Shown here piece by piece: positions 17,952 through 25,596 of a DNA stretch of 64,000 bases. Below the pieces are notes generated by a model. It worked only from the letters and a program-made list of their open reading frames with translations, had not been told where the DNA came from and searched no databases. Each line of letters starts with the position of its first letter. The first letter of the stretch is position 1. The stretch lies in the NCBI RefSeq assembly GCF_002217755.1, contig NZ_BCFL01000028.1:212063-276062 (forward strand). The letters run 5' to 3'. Source of the stretch: Streptomyces hyaluromycini. GTDB taxonomy: Bacteria; Actinomycetota; Actinomycetes; Streptomycetales; Streptomycetaceae. The position numbers and the translations under genes are program-made.

Positions 17952-17969
17952 ACATGACACAGATCATGT
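17952..17969. promoter_or_regulatory. Inverted repeat in the tuf3/VTT-protein divergent gap
   Basis: ACATGA-N6-TCATGT, a perfect 6-bp inverted repeat about 215 bp upstream of the tuf3 start and 104 bp upstream of the gene at 18073. It could be an operator for either gene. The rest of the 334-bp gap shows no gene; a TAGTGT box at 18061-18066 lies six bases before the 18073 ATG. Confidence 0.4.
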
Positions 17970-18072
17970 CCGACGCGTCGCCCCACGTCGAACGGTTTTC
18001 CGCGACGCCGATTTCGCCCAATGGACCGCATCCATACGGCGATCACACATCCGCTTCGGTTAGTGTCGCCGA

Positions 18073-18837
18073 ATGCTCGATGCCAACCGCTCTGGCACCG
18101 CCACGGCCCCTCCCCGGGTCGCCGCCAAGGAGCTGACCATCGCCGTGCCCGTTCCGGTGAGCTTCGGCGCGCGCTGCACGCGCGTGCTGCTGTCGCCGTG
18201 GTCCCGGCTGTCCCTGCTCGTCGCCCTGCTGGCGGCCGCCGCGTCGTCGGTGCTGCTCTTCGAGCCCCAGAAACTGATGACGCAGGGCTGGCCGCCCCAG
18301 GTGGCGGGCGCCACCGCGGTGGTGATCTTCGCCGTGGCGTACGGGCTGATCACGGTGGCGTTCGTGCCCCGGCCGATCCTGAACCTCGCGGCCGGTGCGC
18401 TGTTCGGCTCGGTGACGGGCATGGGCGCGGCCATGGCGGGCACCGTGCTCGGGGCGTGGATCTCCTTCGCGCTCGGCCGGATGCTCGGCCAGGAGGCACT
18501 GCGCCCGCTGCTGCGCGGCCGGCTCCTGAAGGCGGCGGACAACCAGTTCAGCAGGCACGGCTTCCGCTCGATGCTGGCGGTACGCCTGTTCCCAGGCGTA
18601 CCGTTCTGGGCCGCGAACTACGCGGCCGCCGTCTCCCGCATGCGGTACACCCCGTTCCTGGTCGCCACCGCCCTGGGCTCGATCCCGAACGTGGCCGCGT
18701 ACGTCGTCGCAGGCGCCCGAGCCTCGACACCGACGTCCCCGGCCTTCCTGATCTCGGTGGCAGCAATCGTCGTACCGGCGGTGGCAGGAGCAGTACTGGC
18801 CTGGAGAAAACGCCACCACCTACGCCCCAAGCCATAG
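18073..18837 (+). CDS. TVP38/TMEM64 (VTT-domain) membrane protein
   Basis: 254 residues with about five to six membrane helices. The VTT signature is clear: FVPRPILNLAAGALFGSVTGMGAA, then WISFALGRMLGQEAL and the hallmark FPGVPFWAANYAAAVSRM. Known: DedA/VTT proteins are involved in lipid scrambling and membrane homeostasis, including undecaprenyl-phosphate or phospholipid flipping. The N-terminal 35 residues are hydrophilic and probably cytoplasmic. A TAGTGT box six bases before the ATG suggests leaderless expression. It is divergent from tuf3 and followed by two REP-like elements. Confidence 0.87.
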   Translation: MLDANRSGTATAPPRVAAKELTIAVPVPVSFGARCTRVLLSPWSRLSLLVALLAAAASSVLLFEPQKLMTQGWPPQVAGATAVVIFAVAYGLITVAFVPRPILNLAAGALFGSVTGMGAAMAGTVLGAWISFALGRMLGQEALRPLLRGRLLKAADNQFSRHGFRSMLAVRLFPGVPFWAANYAAAVSRMRYTPFLVATALGSIPNVAAYVVAGARASTPTSPAFLISVAAIVVPAVAGAVLAWRKRHHLRPKP

Positions 18838-18842
18838 CGCCC

Positions 18843-18955
18843 CGATATGCGGCTACCGCCGCGTGGGCGCGAAGCGCCCCTTCAGGGGCGCGGGGCTGTA
18901 TGCGATATGCGGCTACCGCCGCGTGGGCGCGAAGCGCCCCTTCAGGGGCGCGGGG
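18843..18955. repeat. Tandem pair of REP-like palindromic elements
   Basis: Bases 18843-18895 are repeated identically at 18903-18955 (53 bp, period 60). Each copy has a CGGCTACCGCCG-type motif, then the GCGCCCC-TTC-AGGGGCGC hairpin followed by GGGG. It lies between two convergent genes and probably stops transcription from the left. Same family as the elements at 16503, 26484, 39364, 51360, 53534 and 62037. Confidence 0.93.
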
Positions 18956-19031
18956 AACTGCACGACCAGCCCCCACGGCGCGCCAGCCGCCCAACGACAC
19001 CACGCGGCACCCCCCCTAGGCGCACCGCCCC

Positions 19032-20204
19032 CTACCGAACCGCTTCCAAAATCATCGCGTTCGCCAGCCCACCCGCCTCACACATGGTCTGCAACCCGTA
19101 CCGAGCCCCACGCTCCCGCATCGCATGCACCAGCGTCGTGGTCAGCCGGGTCCCGCTCGCCCCCAGCGGATGCCCCAGGGCGATCGCCCCGCCGTTCACG
19201 TTCACCTTGGCGAGGTCCGCCCCGGTCTCCTGCCGCCAGGCCAGCACCACGCTGGAGAACGCCTCGTTCACCTCGAACAGGTCGATGTCCTCGATGCCGA
19301 GCCCGGCCCGCCGCAGCACCTTCTCCGTCGCCGGGATCACACCGGTCAGCATGAGCAACGGGTCGGAGCCGGTCACGGCGAACGCGTGCAGCCGGGCCAG
19401 CGGCCGCAACCCGAGCCTCGCCGCGGTCTCACCGGAGGTGATGAGCACCGCGGACGCCCCGTCGTTGATCGGGCTCGCGTTGCCCGCCGTGACGTTCCAC
19501 TCGATCTGCGGGAACCGCTCGGCGAACCCGGGGTCGTAGTAGGCGGGCTTGAGCCCGGCGAGGATCTCGGCGGTGGTACCGGGCCGTACCGACTCGTCAC
19601 GGGCGACGCCGTCCAGCGGAGCCACCTGCGCGTCGAAGAGCCCCGCCTCCCACGCGGCCGCCGCCTTCTGGTGCGAGGAGGCGGCGAAGGCGTCCATCTC
19701 CGCGCGGCCGAGCGACCACTTGGCGGCGATGAGCTCGGCGCTGATGCCCTGCGGGACCAGGCCCTCCGGGTAGCGCGCGGCGACTCCGGGACCGAAGGGG
19801 TCCTTGCCGGCCGGCACGTTGGACCACATCGGCACCCGGCTCATCGACTCGACGCCACAGGCGACGACGACGTCGTAGGCGCCGGACATGACCCCCTGCG
19901 CGGCGAAGTGCACGGCCTGCTGGGAGGAGCCGCACTGGCGGTCCACCGTGGTCGCCGGGACCGTCTCGGGGAAACCGGCGGACAGGACGGCGTACCGGGT
20001 GGTGTTCATGGCCTGCTCGCCGACCTGGTCGACGGTGCCGCCGATCACGTCGTCGACGAGGGCGGGGTCGATGCCGGAGCGCTCGACGAGGGTGCGCAGG
20101 GTGTGGGCGAGGAGTTCTACGGGGTGGACGTGCGCCAGGGACCCGTTCGGCTTGCCCTTCCCGACGGGGGTGCGTACGGCTTCGACGATGACTGCGTCAC
20201 GCAT
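19032..20204 (-). CDS. Acetyl-CoA acetyltransferase/acyl-CoA thiolase
   Basis: 390 residues from ATG at 20204 (AGGT seven bases upstream). It is a full thiolase: nucleophilic Cys in TTVDRQCGSSQQAVHFAA, catalytic His in NGGAIALGHPLGASG, and the C-terminal Cys motif as CEAGGLANAMILE, where many thiolases have C-x-G-G-G. This GGLAN variant occurs in FadA-like and steroid-degradation thiolases, so a degradative beta-ketothiolase is more likely than the biosynthetic PhaA type. It is divergent from an HxlR regulator across a 103-bp gap with a palindrome, suggesting local control. Confidence 0.92.
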   Translation of the reverse strand: MRDAVIVEAVRTPVGKGKPNGSLAHVHPVELLAHTLRTLVERSGIDPALVDDVIGGTVDQVGEQAMNTTRYAVLSAGFPETVPATTVDRQCGSSQQAVHFAAQGVMSGAYDVVVACGVESMSRVPMWSNVPAGKDPFGPGVAARYPEGLVPQGISAELIAAKWSLGRAEMDAFAASSHQKAAAAWEAGLFDAQVAPLDGVARDESVRPGTTAEILAGLKPAYYDPGFAERFPQIEWNVTAGNASPINDGASAVLITSGETAARLGLRPLARLHAFAVTGSDPLLMLTGVIPATEKVLRRAGLGIEDIDLFEVNEAFSSVVLAWRQETGADLAKVNVNGGAIALGHPLGASGTRLTTTLVHAMRERGARYGLQTMCEAGGLANAMILEAVR

Positions 20205-20263
20205 CACGGGGACCTCGATTGCCAGTCTCGATTACCGGTGAGTAGGAAATCCGAACCCACCAT

Positions 20264-20301
20264 AACTCCACGAGTTTGAAAATCCAACCCTCCACTAGAC
20301 T
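20264..20301. promoter_or_regulatory. Operator-like palindrome and leaderless promoter between thiolase and HxlR genes
   Basis: AACTC-CAC-GAGTT (20264-20276) is a perfect inverted repeat in the divergent gap, a plausible HxlR target. TAGACT (20296-20301) sits six bases before the HxlR-gene ATG at 20308, giving a predicted leaderless transcript. Confidence 0.55.
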
Positions 20302-20307
20302 GGCCCT

Positions 20308-20778
20308 ATGGCCGCCCCCAAGGACCCCCGCCCGTGTTCGATCGCCGACGCCCTCGCGCTCGTCGGCGAGAAGTACTCCCTGCTGGTCCTGCGGGAGGTG
20401 TGCCTGGGCAACGGTCGCTTCGACCAGCTGGTGCGCAACATCGGCGCCCCGCGCGACATCCTGGCCACCCGGCTGCGCCGGCTCGTGGACGCCGGGATCC
20501 TCACCAAGCGGGTCTACAGCGAGCGGCCGCAGCGCTTCGAGTACCTGGCCACGCAGGCGGGCCTCGAACTGCAGCCGGTCCTGTTGACCCTGATGGCCTG
20601 GGGCGACCGCCACCTCCACCCGGACGGCGACCGCCCCATGGTGATCGAGCACGGCTGCGGGAAGACCCTCACCCCGGTCGTCACCTGCGCGGCCTGCGGC
20701 GACCCGGTGCGGCACGGGGACTCGACGGCCCACCCGCAGGCACCGGGCTGGACGGTCACCGGGCCGATGACGGCCTGA
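20308..20778 (+). CDS. HxlR-family transcriptional regulator
   Basis: 156 residues. The winged helix of HxlR/DUF24 regulators is intact: a Cys near the N-terminus (DPRPCSIADALALVGEKYSLLVLREV), then FDQLVRNIGAPRDILATRLRRLVDAGIL and the wing KRVYSERPQRFEYLAT. The conserved Cys at about residue 10 is the redox or electrophile sensor in several family members. An extra C-terminal tail of about 50 residues (HGC, CAACGDPVRHG) could bind a metal. It is divergent from the thiolase gene and probably regulates it and itself. Confidence 0.9.
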   Translation: MAAPKDPRPCSIADALALVGEKYSLLVLREVCLGNGRFDQLVRNIGAPRDILATRLRRLVDAGILTKRVYSERPQRFEYLATQAGLELQPVLLTLMAWGDRHLHPDGDRPMVIEHGCGKTLTPVVTCAACGDPVRHGDSTAHPQAPGWTVTGPMTA

Positions 20779-20817
20779 GCCCGCCGGAAACCGCTCGGGG
20801 CCCTGCCGGTCATCGAG

Positions 20818-20903
20818 TGAAACCTCGGTCACTTTTGCGACCGGGGCGGCCTCGTCATTCCGGGTGCTTGGCGCCTCTTCTCTACGTCAGGGTTGAAACC
20901 TCC
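20818..20903 (+). promoter_or_regulatory. Duplicated TGAAACCTC elements upstream of the sigma operon
   Basis: TGAAACCTC occurs at 20818-20826 and 20895-20903, 77 bp apart, just upstream of the coupled operon starting at 20927. The GAAAC core resembles -35 elements of ECF sigma factors, so these may be autoregulatory promoter parts; no -10 partner is convincing. An inverted repeat CGGTC...GACCG (20826-20843) lies after the first copy. Confidence 0.35.
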
Positions 20904-20926
20904 TCACGTACTGAAGGACACGACTC

Positions 20927-21268
20927 GTGCACCAACTCGCCCAGAGCGCGGTCCTGGCGATCGGCACGCTGGCCCACGCCAGGACGATCGCCAGGTGGGT
21001 CCGCGACCGCTCCCGGGAACGACTTCACCGTTCCGTCCTGCGGGAACTCGCCCGGACCGGCGGCACCGTCCGGGAAGAGCACCGGGGGCGTGGCGGCACC
21101 GTACTGATCTGGGAACTCCAGCTGCCCGAACGGCGTGTCGAACCGGAGCGGAGTCCCATGGCGGCCCGGACCGCGGCCCGCACTCACCGGCCCCGCCGCC
21201 GCAGGTGCACCGCCGTCCCCGCGGCAGGGCGGTCTTCCCGCACCGGCGGAGCGGGCGGGGGCCAGTGA
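20927..21268 (+). CDS. Small basic protein encoded just ahead of an ECF sigma factor
   Basis: 113 residues from GTG at 20927 (GAAGGA eight bases upstream). The first 65 residues look folded (LAQSAVLAIGTLAHARTIARWVRDRSRERL, then a strand GGTVLIWELQLPE). The rest is a disordered Arg/Ala/Gly tail. The stop TGA overlaps the GTG start of the sigma gene, which argues for translational coupling and against the frame being accidental. I do not recognise the family. A DNA-, RNA- or sigma-binding accessory role is possible because of the charge. Confidence 0.5.
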   Translation: MHQLAQSAVLAIGTLAHARTIARWVRDRSRERLHRSVLRELARTGGTVREEHRGRGGTVLIWELQLPERRVEPERSPMAARTAARTHRPRRRRCTAVPAAGRSSRTGGAGGGQ

Positions 21269-21825
21269 CCTCGCAGCCTCCGGCCAACGAGGCCGCGCGG
21301 GCATACGACGCGGATTTCGCACCGTTCTTCGCCGACTACCAGCCCAAGGCCGTGCGGTACGTCGTCTCGCTGGAGCCCGCGATGCCCTACCACGACGTGC
21401 GCGAGATCGTCAGCCAGGCCTTCCTGTCGACCTACACCCGTTGGGACGAGATCGCGAACCCCGGAGCCTATCTGTTCCAGACATTGCGGAACGGCATCAG
21501 AGGGCACCACCGAACCTCGGTTCGCAACGCCCTGCTGCTGGAGAGGCTCACGCCCTCCCGGACGTCCCAGGTCGACTCCCCCGATCCCCTCGAAGGAAAG
21601 ATCGCCTACGACGATGTCATCGCCGCCTTGCAGCAACTGCCCCCGAAAATGCGTCAAGTAGCCGTCATGAAGTGGATGCTGGACCAGCCGGACTCTCTGA
21701 TCGCCGAGGCGCTCGGTATCCGCCGCAGCACCGTGACGACCCATCTGACCGAGGCCGCCAGGCGGTTGCAGAAGCTCTTCGGCACCACGGCGACAGGGCG
21801 TGGGACGGGAAAGGAGGAGCGATGA
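21265..21825 (+). CDS. ECF-type RNA polymerase sigma factor
   Basis: 186 residues from GTG at 21265, overlapping the previous stop. Region 2 is FFADYQPKAVRYVVSL...DVREIVSQAFLSTYTRWDEI with the NPGAYLFQTLRNGIRGH helix that contacts core polymerase and -10 DNA. Region 4 is AALQQLPPKMRQVAVMKWMLDQPDSLIAEALGIRRSTVTTHLTEAARRLQ, a helix-turn-helix for -35 recognition. The sequence is divergent, and regions 2 and 4 are joined by a short Pro/Ser linker. It is the middle gene of a coupled operon and overlaps the next gene by ATGA, so the downstream membrane protein is its likely anti-sigma. Confidence 0.9.
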   Translation: MTSQPPANEAARAYDADFAPFFADYQPKAVRYVVSLEPAMPYHDVREIVSQAFLSTYTRWDEIANPGAYLFQTLRNGIRGHHRTSVRNALLLERLTPSRTSQVDSPDPLEGKIAYDDVIAALQQLPPKMRQVAVMKWMLDQPDSLIAEALGIRRSTVTTHLTEAARRLQKLFGTTATGRGTGKEER

Positions 21826-23045
21826 CCAGCGAGAGCCATGACGCCGAGCCCGGTCTCTTCCCGGATCCCTCCATCACCGACCGATTCAAAGTGGCGGCAG
21901 ACTATGTGGACGAGCAGCACCCGCTGCTCACCGCCGAGGCCCAGGCGGCCATGCTCGCGTGGGTGCGGGAGACCGCCGCACAACTCTCCCCCGCCCCGGA
22001 GCCGGCCGCCGCGCCCCCGCCGACGGCCATGTCATCTCCGTACCGGCACGAGGGCTCCGCCGCGGTGTCTCCGGGGAGGCGGGCAGGTCTCGCCACCCTC
22101 ACCAGGCACCGCCGCGCGACCGCCTTCGCCATGGCGCTCGAAGAGGATGACCGGGCGCAGGCGGAGACTGCTCGGCCCACGGCCGCCGAAGTCGAACGGA
22201 CCGAGCAGGGTGCGCTGTTGGCCCTGGCGACGGGTCTCACCGCGCTGCCCAAGCCGGAGCTCGACCCGAAGGTGAAAGTCGTCCAGCGGGCCCAGTTGGT
22301 GGCCGCGATGGAGGCCATGCCGGCGGAGGGCACCCTGGGCGGGGCGGCGGACGCTTCGGTTCCCGAGCAGCGTGCGCCCCGTTCCAAGGGCGCACACCGG
22401 GCCGGCCCGCTGGGCAAGCTGCGGCCGCGTTCCCGGCTCGTCAAGGCACTCACCGCGGGCGGCCTGAGCGTCGGCGTGGCCGCCGGAGCCTTCGGCGGGG
22501 TAGCCGCCGCCAGCTCCGACGCCCTGCCCGGCGACTCGCTGTACGGCCTCAAACGCGGCATCGAGGACTTCAAGCTCGACTGTCTGGCCGACGGTGACGA
22601 CCAGCGCGGCCAGACCTACCTCGACCAGGCCTCGACCAGGCTGCTGGAAGTGCAGGGCCTGCTGGTCCGGCAGAACGGCGCAGCTGCCGACGCGCGGAGC
22701 ACGGCCGAGCTCCGGGTGGCGGTGACCGGCTTGCGGTACGACACCTCCGAGGGAGTGCGTCTGCTCCTGATCGCTCCCGGCGAGTCCGCTCGCGAGGAGG
22801 ATGCGCAAGCGGCGATCGAGGCGCTGTCGGCCTTTTCCCAGGAGCACCGCCGGACCTGGACGGTGGCGCGCGCCCAGTTGCCACCCGCGCTCTTTGACGT
22901 GAGCCGGGAGGTCACCGCTCTCTTCGACACCATCGACCGGCACGTCGACGCGACGCCCGGCACTTCCCCGGCGCATCCCCCGGGACGCTCCGCCGTGTCC
23001 GGGGAACCTGGTCGAACAGCCCGGGAGCGCGGCTCCGGCGCCTGA
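21822..23045 (+). CDS. RsbN-like/DUF5667 membrane anti-sigma factor candidate
   Basis: 407 residues; ATG overlaps the sigma stop and has AAGGAGGAG upstream. Residues about 85-115 (LTRHRRATAFAMALEED) and 130-150 (GALLALATGLTALPKPELDPKVK) match, as I remember it, the cytoplasmic sigma-binding part of RsbN, the anti-sigma of BldN. One membrane helix follows (ALTAGGLSVGVAAGAFGGVAAAS), then the external DUF5667 block SSDALPGDSLYGLKRGIEDFK. Unlike RsbN as I remember it, there are about 85 extra N-terminal residues (DPSITDRFKVAADYVDEQHPLL). Inference: it holds the co-encoded ECF sigma factor at the membrane and may release it on an external cue. The target could alternatively be BldN itself. Confidence 0.8.
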   Translation: MTSESHDAEPGLFPDPSITDRFKVAADYVDEQHPLLTAEAQAAMLAWVRETAAQLSPAPEPAAAPPPTAMSSPYRHEGSAAVSPGRRAGLATLTRHRRATAFAMALEEDDRAQAETARPTAAEVERTEQGALLALATGLTALPKPELDPKVKVVQRAQLVAAMEAMPAEGTLGGAADASVPEQRAPRSKGAHRAGPLGKLRPRSRLVKALTAGGLSVGVAAGAFGGVAAASSDALPGDSLYGLKRGIEDFKLDCLADGDDQRGQTYLDQASTRLLEVQGLLVRQNGAAADARSTAELRVAVTGLRYDTSEGVRLLLIAPGESAREEDAQAAIEALSAFSQEHRRTWTVARAQLPPALFDVSREVTALFDTIDRHVDATPGTSPAHPPGRSAVSGEPGRTARERGSGA

Positions 23046-23191
23046 ACCGCCCGGGGTTGACCGTGACGACGGTCCACCCCGGCAGATGGGGAGTTCCGCC
23101 GCGCATGCCGTCGGCGGCGGTCCGGCCGTAGACACCCGGGGCAACACCGCGACACCGCCCCGCGGCGCCGCGAACACGACCGCCACGTCAC

Positions 23192-24121
23192 TCACCAGGG
23201 ATGCGACTCCAGGTATTTGGCGATGTCCGCGCGCTCCCAGGCGCCGTCGCCGATGACGACCCGGTAGCGGCGCCGGAGGGTGTCGCCGGGGGCCAGTTCC
23301 AGCTCGTCGTGGAAGGCCCAGGAGGGGGCGATGCCGGCGAACGGGTCGTTGCGCACGAACCAGTGGGCGGGGTGGCTGCCGTGGGTGCCCGAGTGGTCGT
23401 TCTCCGGGGCGTGTTCGAAGACGACGGTGGCATGGCCGTCGGCGCCGTCGTGCTCGCCGGACAGGGCCAGCCAGGCGGACCGGGAGCCCATGAGCTCCGG
23501 CCCCTCCCCCTCGGGGCCGATGATCCGGCCGTCCCGGAAGGCGCGCGGGCCGCGCCAGAACAGGCCGGTGTAGCCCGCCTGTTCGCGCCCGGCCGTGGTC
23601 GGGCTGCCGAACAGCAGCGGTTCGGCACGGCGGTTGGTGATCGCGCTGGTCCAGGTGAGCGCCCAGGAACCCGCCCCGGGGTCCACGTCGTGGACCTCGA
23701 CGCGGCGCCGCTCCTCCGCCCACAGGGTCCCGTCGTACGGATGCCAGGTCAGCCGCTCCGCGACGACCAGACGGCCGTCGGCCGAGGACAGCTCGTCGAA
23801 GCCGGCGTGCCGCATCGAGCCGACACGCTCCGGGATGGCGAGGTAACCCTGGCCGTGGACATAGGAGTTGCCGCCCCACAGGTTCGCGCCCGACAGGTGC
23901 GAGGCGGTCAGGGAGAGGCCCTTGTGCCAGCGGTGGTCGTTGGGGCGGTAGTCGGTGACGACGTCCCCGGCGAGGGTACGGATCGGGTGCAGGTAGGGCC
24001 TCGGCGCCTCCCAGGCCGCCTCGGGCCGGTAGACGTACGAGAAGAGCTGTACCCCGGTGACCGGCTCGGTCACGGTGATCCGGTCGCCGTGGGTGTGCGT
24101 GATCCGCAGCTCGCCGCTCAT
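23192..24121 (-). CDS. DUF6807 (PmoA-like) family protein
   Basis: 309 residues. It is a beta-rich protein with the motifs YLHPIRTLAGDVVTDYRPNDHRWHKGL, WGGNSYVHGQGY, SAITNRR and PENDHSGTHGSHPAHWFVRN that mark the DUF6807 family (sometimes named methane oxygenase PmoA by mis-annotation). Function is not established; members usually accompany Gfo/Idh/MocA dehydrogenases in sugar-catabolic operons. The clustered His residues suggest a sugar or metal site. No signal peptide is visible. Its ATG overlaps the stop of the upstream oxidoreductase gene by four bases (ATGA), so the two are co-translated and probably act in one pathway. Confidence 0.85.
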   Translation of the reverse strand: MSGELRITHTHGDRITVTEPVTGVQLFSYVYRPEAAWEAPRPYLHPIRTLAGDVVTDYRPNDHRWHKGLSLTASHLSGANLWGGNSYVHGQGYLAIPERVGSMRHAGFDELSSADGRLVVAERLTWHPYDGTLWAEERRRVEVHDVDPGAGSWALTWTSAITNRRAEPLLFGSPTTAGREQAGYTGLFWRGPRAFRDGRIIGPEGEGPELMGSRSAWLALSGEHDGADGHATVVFEHAPENDHSGTHGSHPAHWFVRNDPFAGIAPSWAFHDELELAPGDTLRRRYRVVIGDGAWERADIAKYLESHPW

Positions 24122-25275
24122 GCGGACACCTCCTCGCGCTCGGCCGGCGCCCAGCCCGGGGCGCCGCCGTGCAGGGCCGTGTAGTAAGGATCACCCGGAC
24201 CGATCTCGCCCGCGCGGACGGTCGTGCCGGTGAACGCCGCCTTGTACAGCGCGGTGACCAGCTCCAGGCTGGTGCGCCCGTCCGCGCCGCTGCTGCGCGG
24301 CCGCTCCCCCGCCCGCATGGCGGCGACCAGTTCGCGCAGCTGGGCCAGGTGCGAGCTGGGCACGTCGGGACCGAAGTCCCGCCAGACCGCCGCCTCGTCG
24401 GCGGGGACGCCCGGGGCCGGGGTGATGCGCCAGTTCTCGTTGCCGTGCCCGTACAGATGGGTCAGTTCGACCGTCGCGCGCTCGCAGTCGATGCGGATGC
24501 GGCTGACCTCGTCGGGGCTGAGCACGCTGTTCACGACGGTGGCCAGGGCGCCGTTCGCGAACCGGACCAGGGCGGTGGAGACGTCCTCGGTCTCCACGTC
24601 GTGCACCAGCCGGCCGGCCATCGCCCGCACCTCGCCCCACGGCCCGAGCAGGTCGAGGAGCAGATCCGTCTGATGGATGCCGTGGCCCATCGCCGGACCG
24701 CCGCCCTCGGTCGCCCAGCGGCCCCGCCAGGGCACCGCGTAGTAAGCGGTGTCCCGGTACCAGGTGGTCTGGCAGTGGGCGACCAGCGGACGGCCCAGCG
24801 CCCCCTCGGCCAGCAGCCGCCGGACATGGGCGGCCCCGGAGCCGAACCGGTGCTGGAAGACGATGGACGCGTACGGCCCGCCGTCCGTGCCCTCCTCCGC
24901 CTCGACCGCGTCGAAGTCGGCGAGACTCGGCACCGGCGGCTTCTCGCACCACACCCAGGCGCCGGCCCGCAGCGCGGCCACCGTCTGGTCCCGGTGCAGG
25001 GTCGGCGGGGTGCCGATGGTCACCAGGTCGGGCCGCTGCTCGGCGAGCATCCGGTCCAGGTCGGTGTAGGCGTGCGGGATGCCGGCCTCGGCGCAGAACT
25101 CCTCGACGGCGGTGGCATCGATGTCGACGGCGGCGACGACCTCGGTCTCACCCTCCGCGGCCAGCCGGGCGAGGGCGGGCAGATGGGAGCCGCGCCCGAT
25201 GGCGCCGGCGCCGACGACGGCGGCTCGGATGCGCCGCCCGGCGAAGGGGGGTGTCGAGCGGGGGGAGCGGGGCAT
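24118..25275 (-). CDS. Gfo/Idh/MocA-family sugar oxidoreductase
   Basis: 385 residues from ATG at 25275 (GAGGAG 14 bases upstream, slightly long; GTG at 25290 is an alternative). The Rossmann fold begins IRAAVVGAGAIGRGSHLPAL. The catalytic EKPP motif (WCEKPPVPSL) is present, with the C-terminal fold carrying GHGIHQTDLLLDLLG. It is an NAD(P)-dependent dehydrogenase of a sugar, inositol or derivative. It is co-transcribed with the DUF6807 gene. Its promoter carries a LacI-type operator, so induction by a sugar is likely, though no LacI gene is adjacent in the window. Confidence 0.9.
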   Translation of the reverse strand: MPRSPRSTPPFAGRRIRAAVVGAGAIGRGSHLPALARLAAEGETEVVAAVDIDATAVEEFCAEAGIPHAYTDLDRMLAEQRPDLVTIGTPPTLHRDQTVAALRAGAWVWCEKPPVPSLADFDAVEAEEGTDGGPYASIVFQHRFGSGAAHVRRLLAEGALGRPLVAHCQTTWYRDTAYYAVPWRGRWATEGGGPAMGHGIHQTDLLLDLLGPWGEVRAMAGRLVHDVETEDVSTALVRFANGALATVVNSVLSPDEVSRIRIDCERATVELTHLYGHGNENWRITPAPGVPADEAAVWRDFGPDVPSSHLAQLRELVAAMRAGERPRSSGADGRTSLELVTALYKAAFTGTTVRAGEIGPGDPYYTALHGGAPGWAPAEREEVSA

Positions 25276-25360
25276 GGACGTGATCAGCACTCCTCGGGCG
25301 TGTACCTGCGGTGGGCGAACTCCCGCCCGAGTCGCGCCGCACCCGCACCCTGACGTGCGG

Positions 25361-25413
25361 GAGCAAGCGCTTTCTCCTGCAGAAACGTAAGCGGCGGCAC
25401 CTTGACCGGTCAA
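25361..25413 (-). promoter_or_regulatory. Promoter and LacI-family operator of the oxidoreductase/DUF6807 operon
   Basis: Minus-strand TTGACC (25413-25408), 18-bp spacer and TACGTT (25389-25384). Just downstream of the -10 is GAG-C-AAGCGCTT-T-CTC (25361-25376), pairing at 7 of 8 positions, with the AAGCGCTT core typical of LacI/GalR regulators. A second perfect palindrome, TTGACCGGTCAA (25402-25413), covers the -35 box. Confidence 0.78.
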
Positions 25414-25535
25414 CACCCCGTGGCCGGCCGTCCGTCTGCCGAACCCCCTGTGTCCTCGCTGTCACTGCGGCCCGCTACGCTGCCGTTGCACGCGCGTGAT
25501 CACGTGCGCCCGTCCGATGCACGTGCGCCCGCGCG

Positions 25536-25577
25536 ACCGCCAGCCCCTTCCACACCACCGCCAGCCCCTTCCACACC
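25536..25577. repeat. Perfect 21-bp tandem duplication upstream of uppP
   Basis: ACCGCCAGCCCCTTCCACACC occurs at 25536-25556 and again at 25557-25577, ending 20 bases before the uppP ATG, so it forms the mRNA leader. A looser pair, CACGTGCGCCCG, precedes it (25501-25531). Confidence 0.9.
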
Positions 25578-25596
25578 CCTGGGACGCCGTACCTTC

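Noticed and set aside
23046..23191. Possible coding remnant on the minus strand (YGRTAADGMRGGTPHLPGW-like)
   Set aside because: Too short and not matched to any recognised family; may be chance.
22032..24194. Minus-strand frame of 720 codons over the anti-sigma and DUF6807 genes
   Set aside because: Crosses two well-supported genes on opposite strands and has low-complexity sequence.
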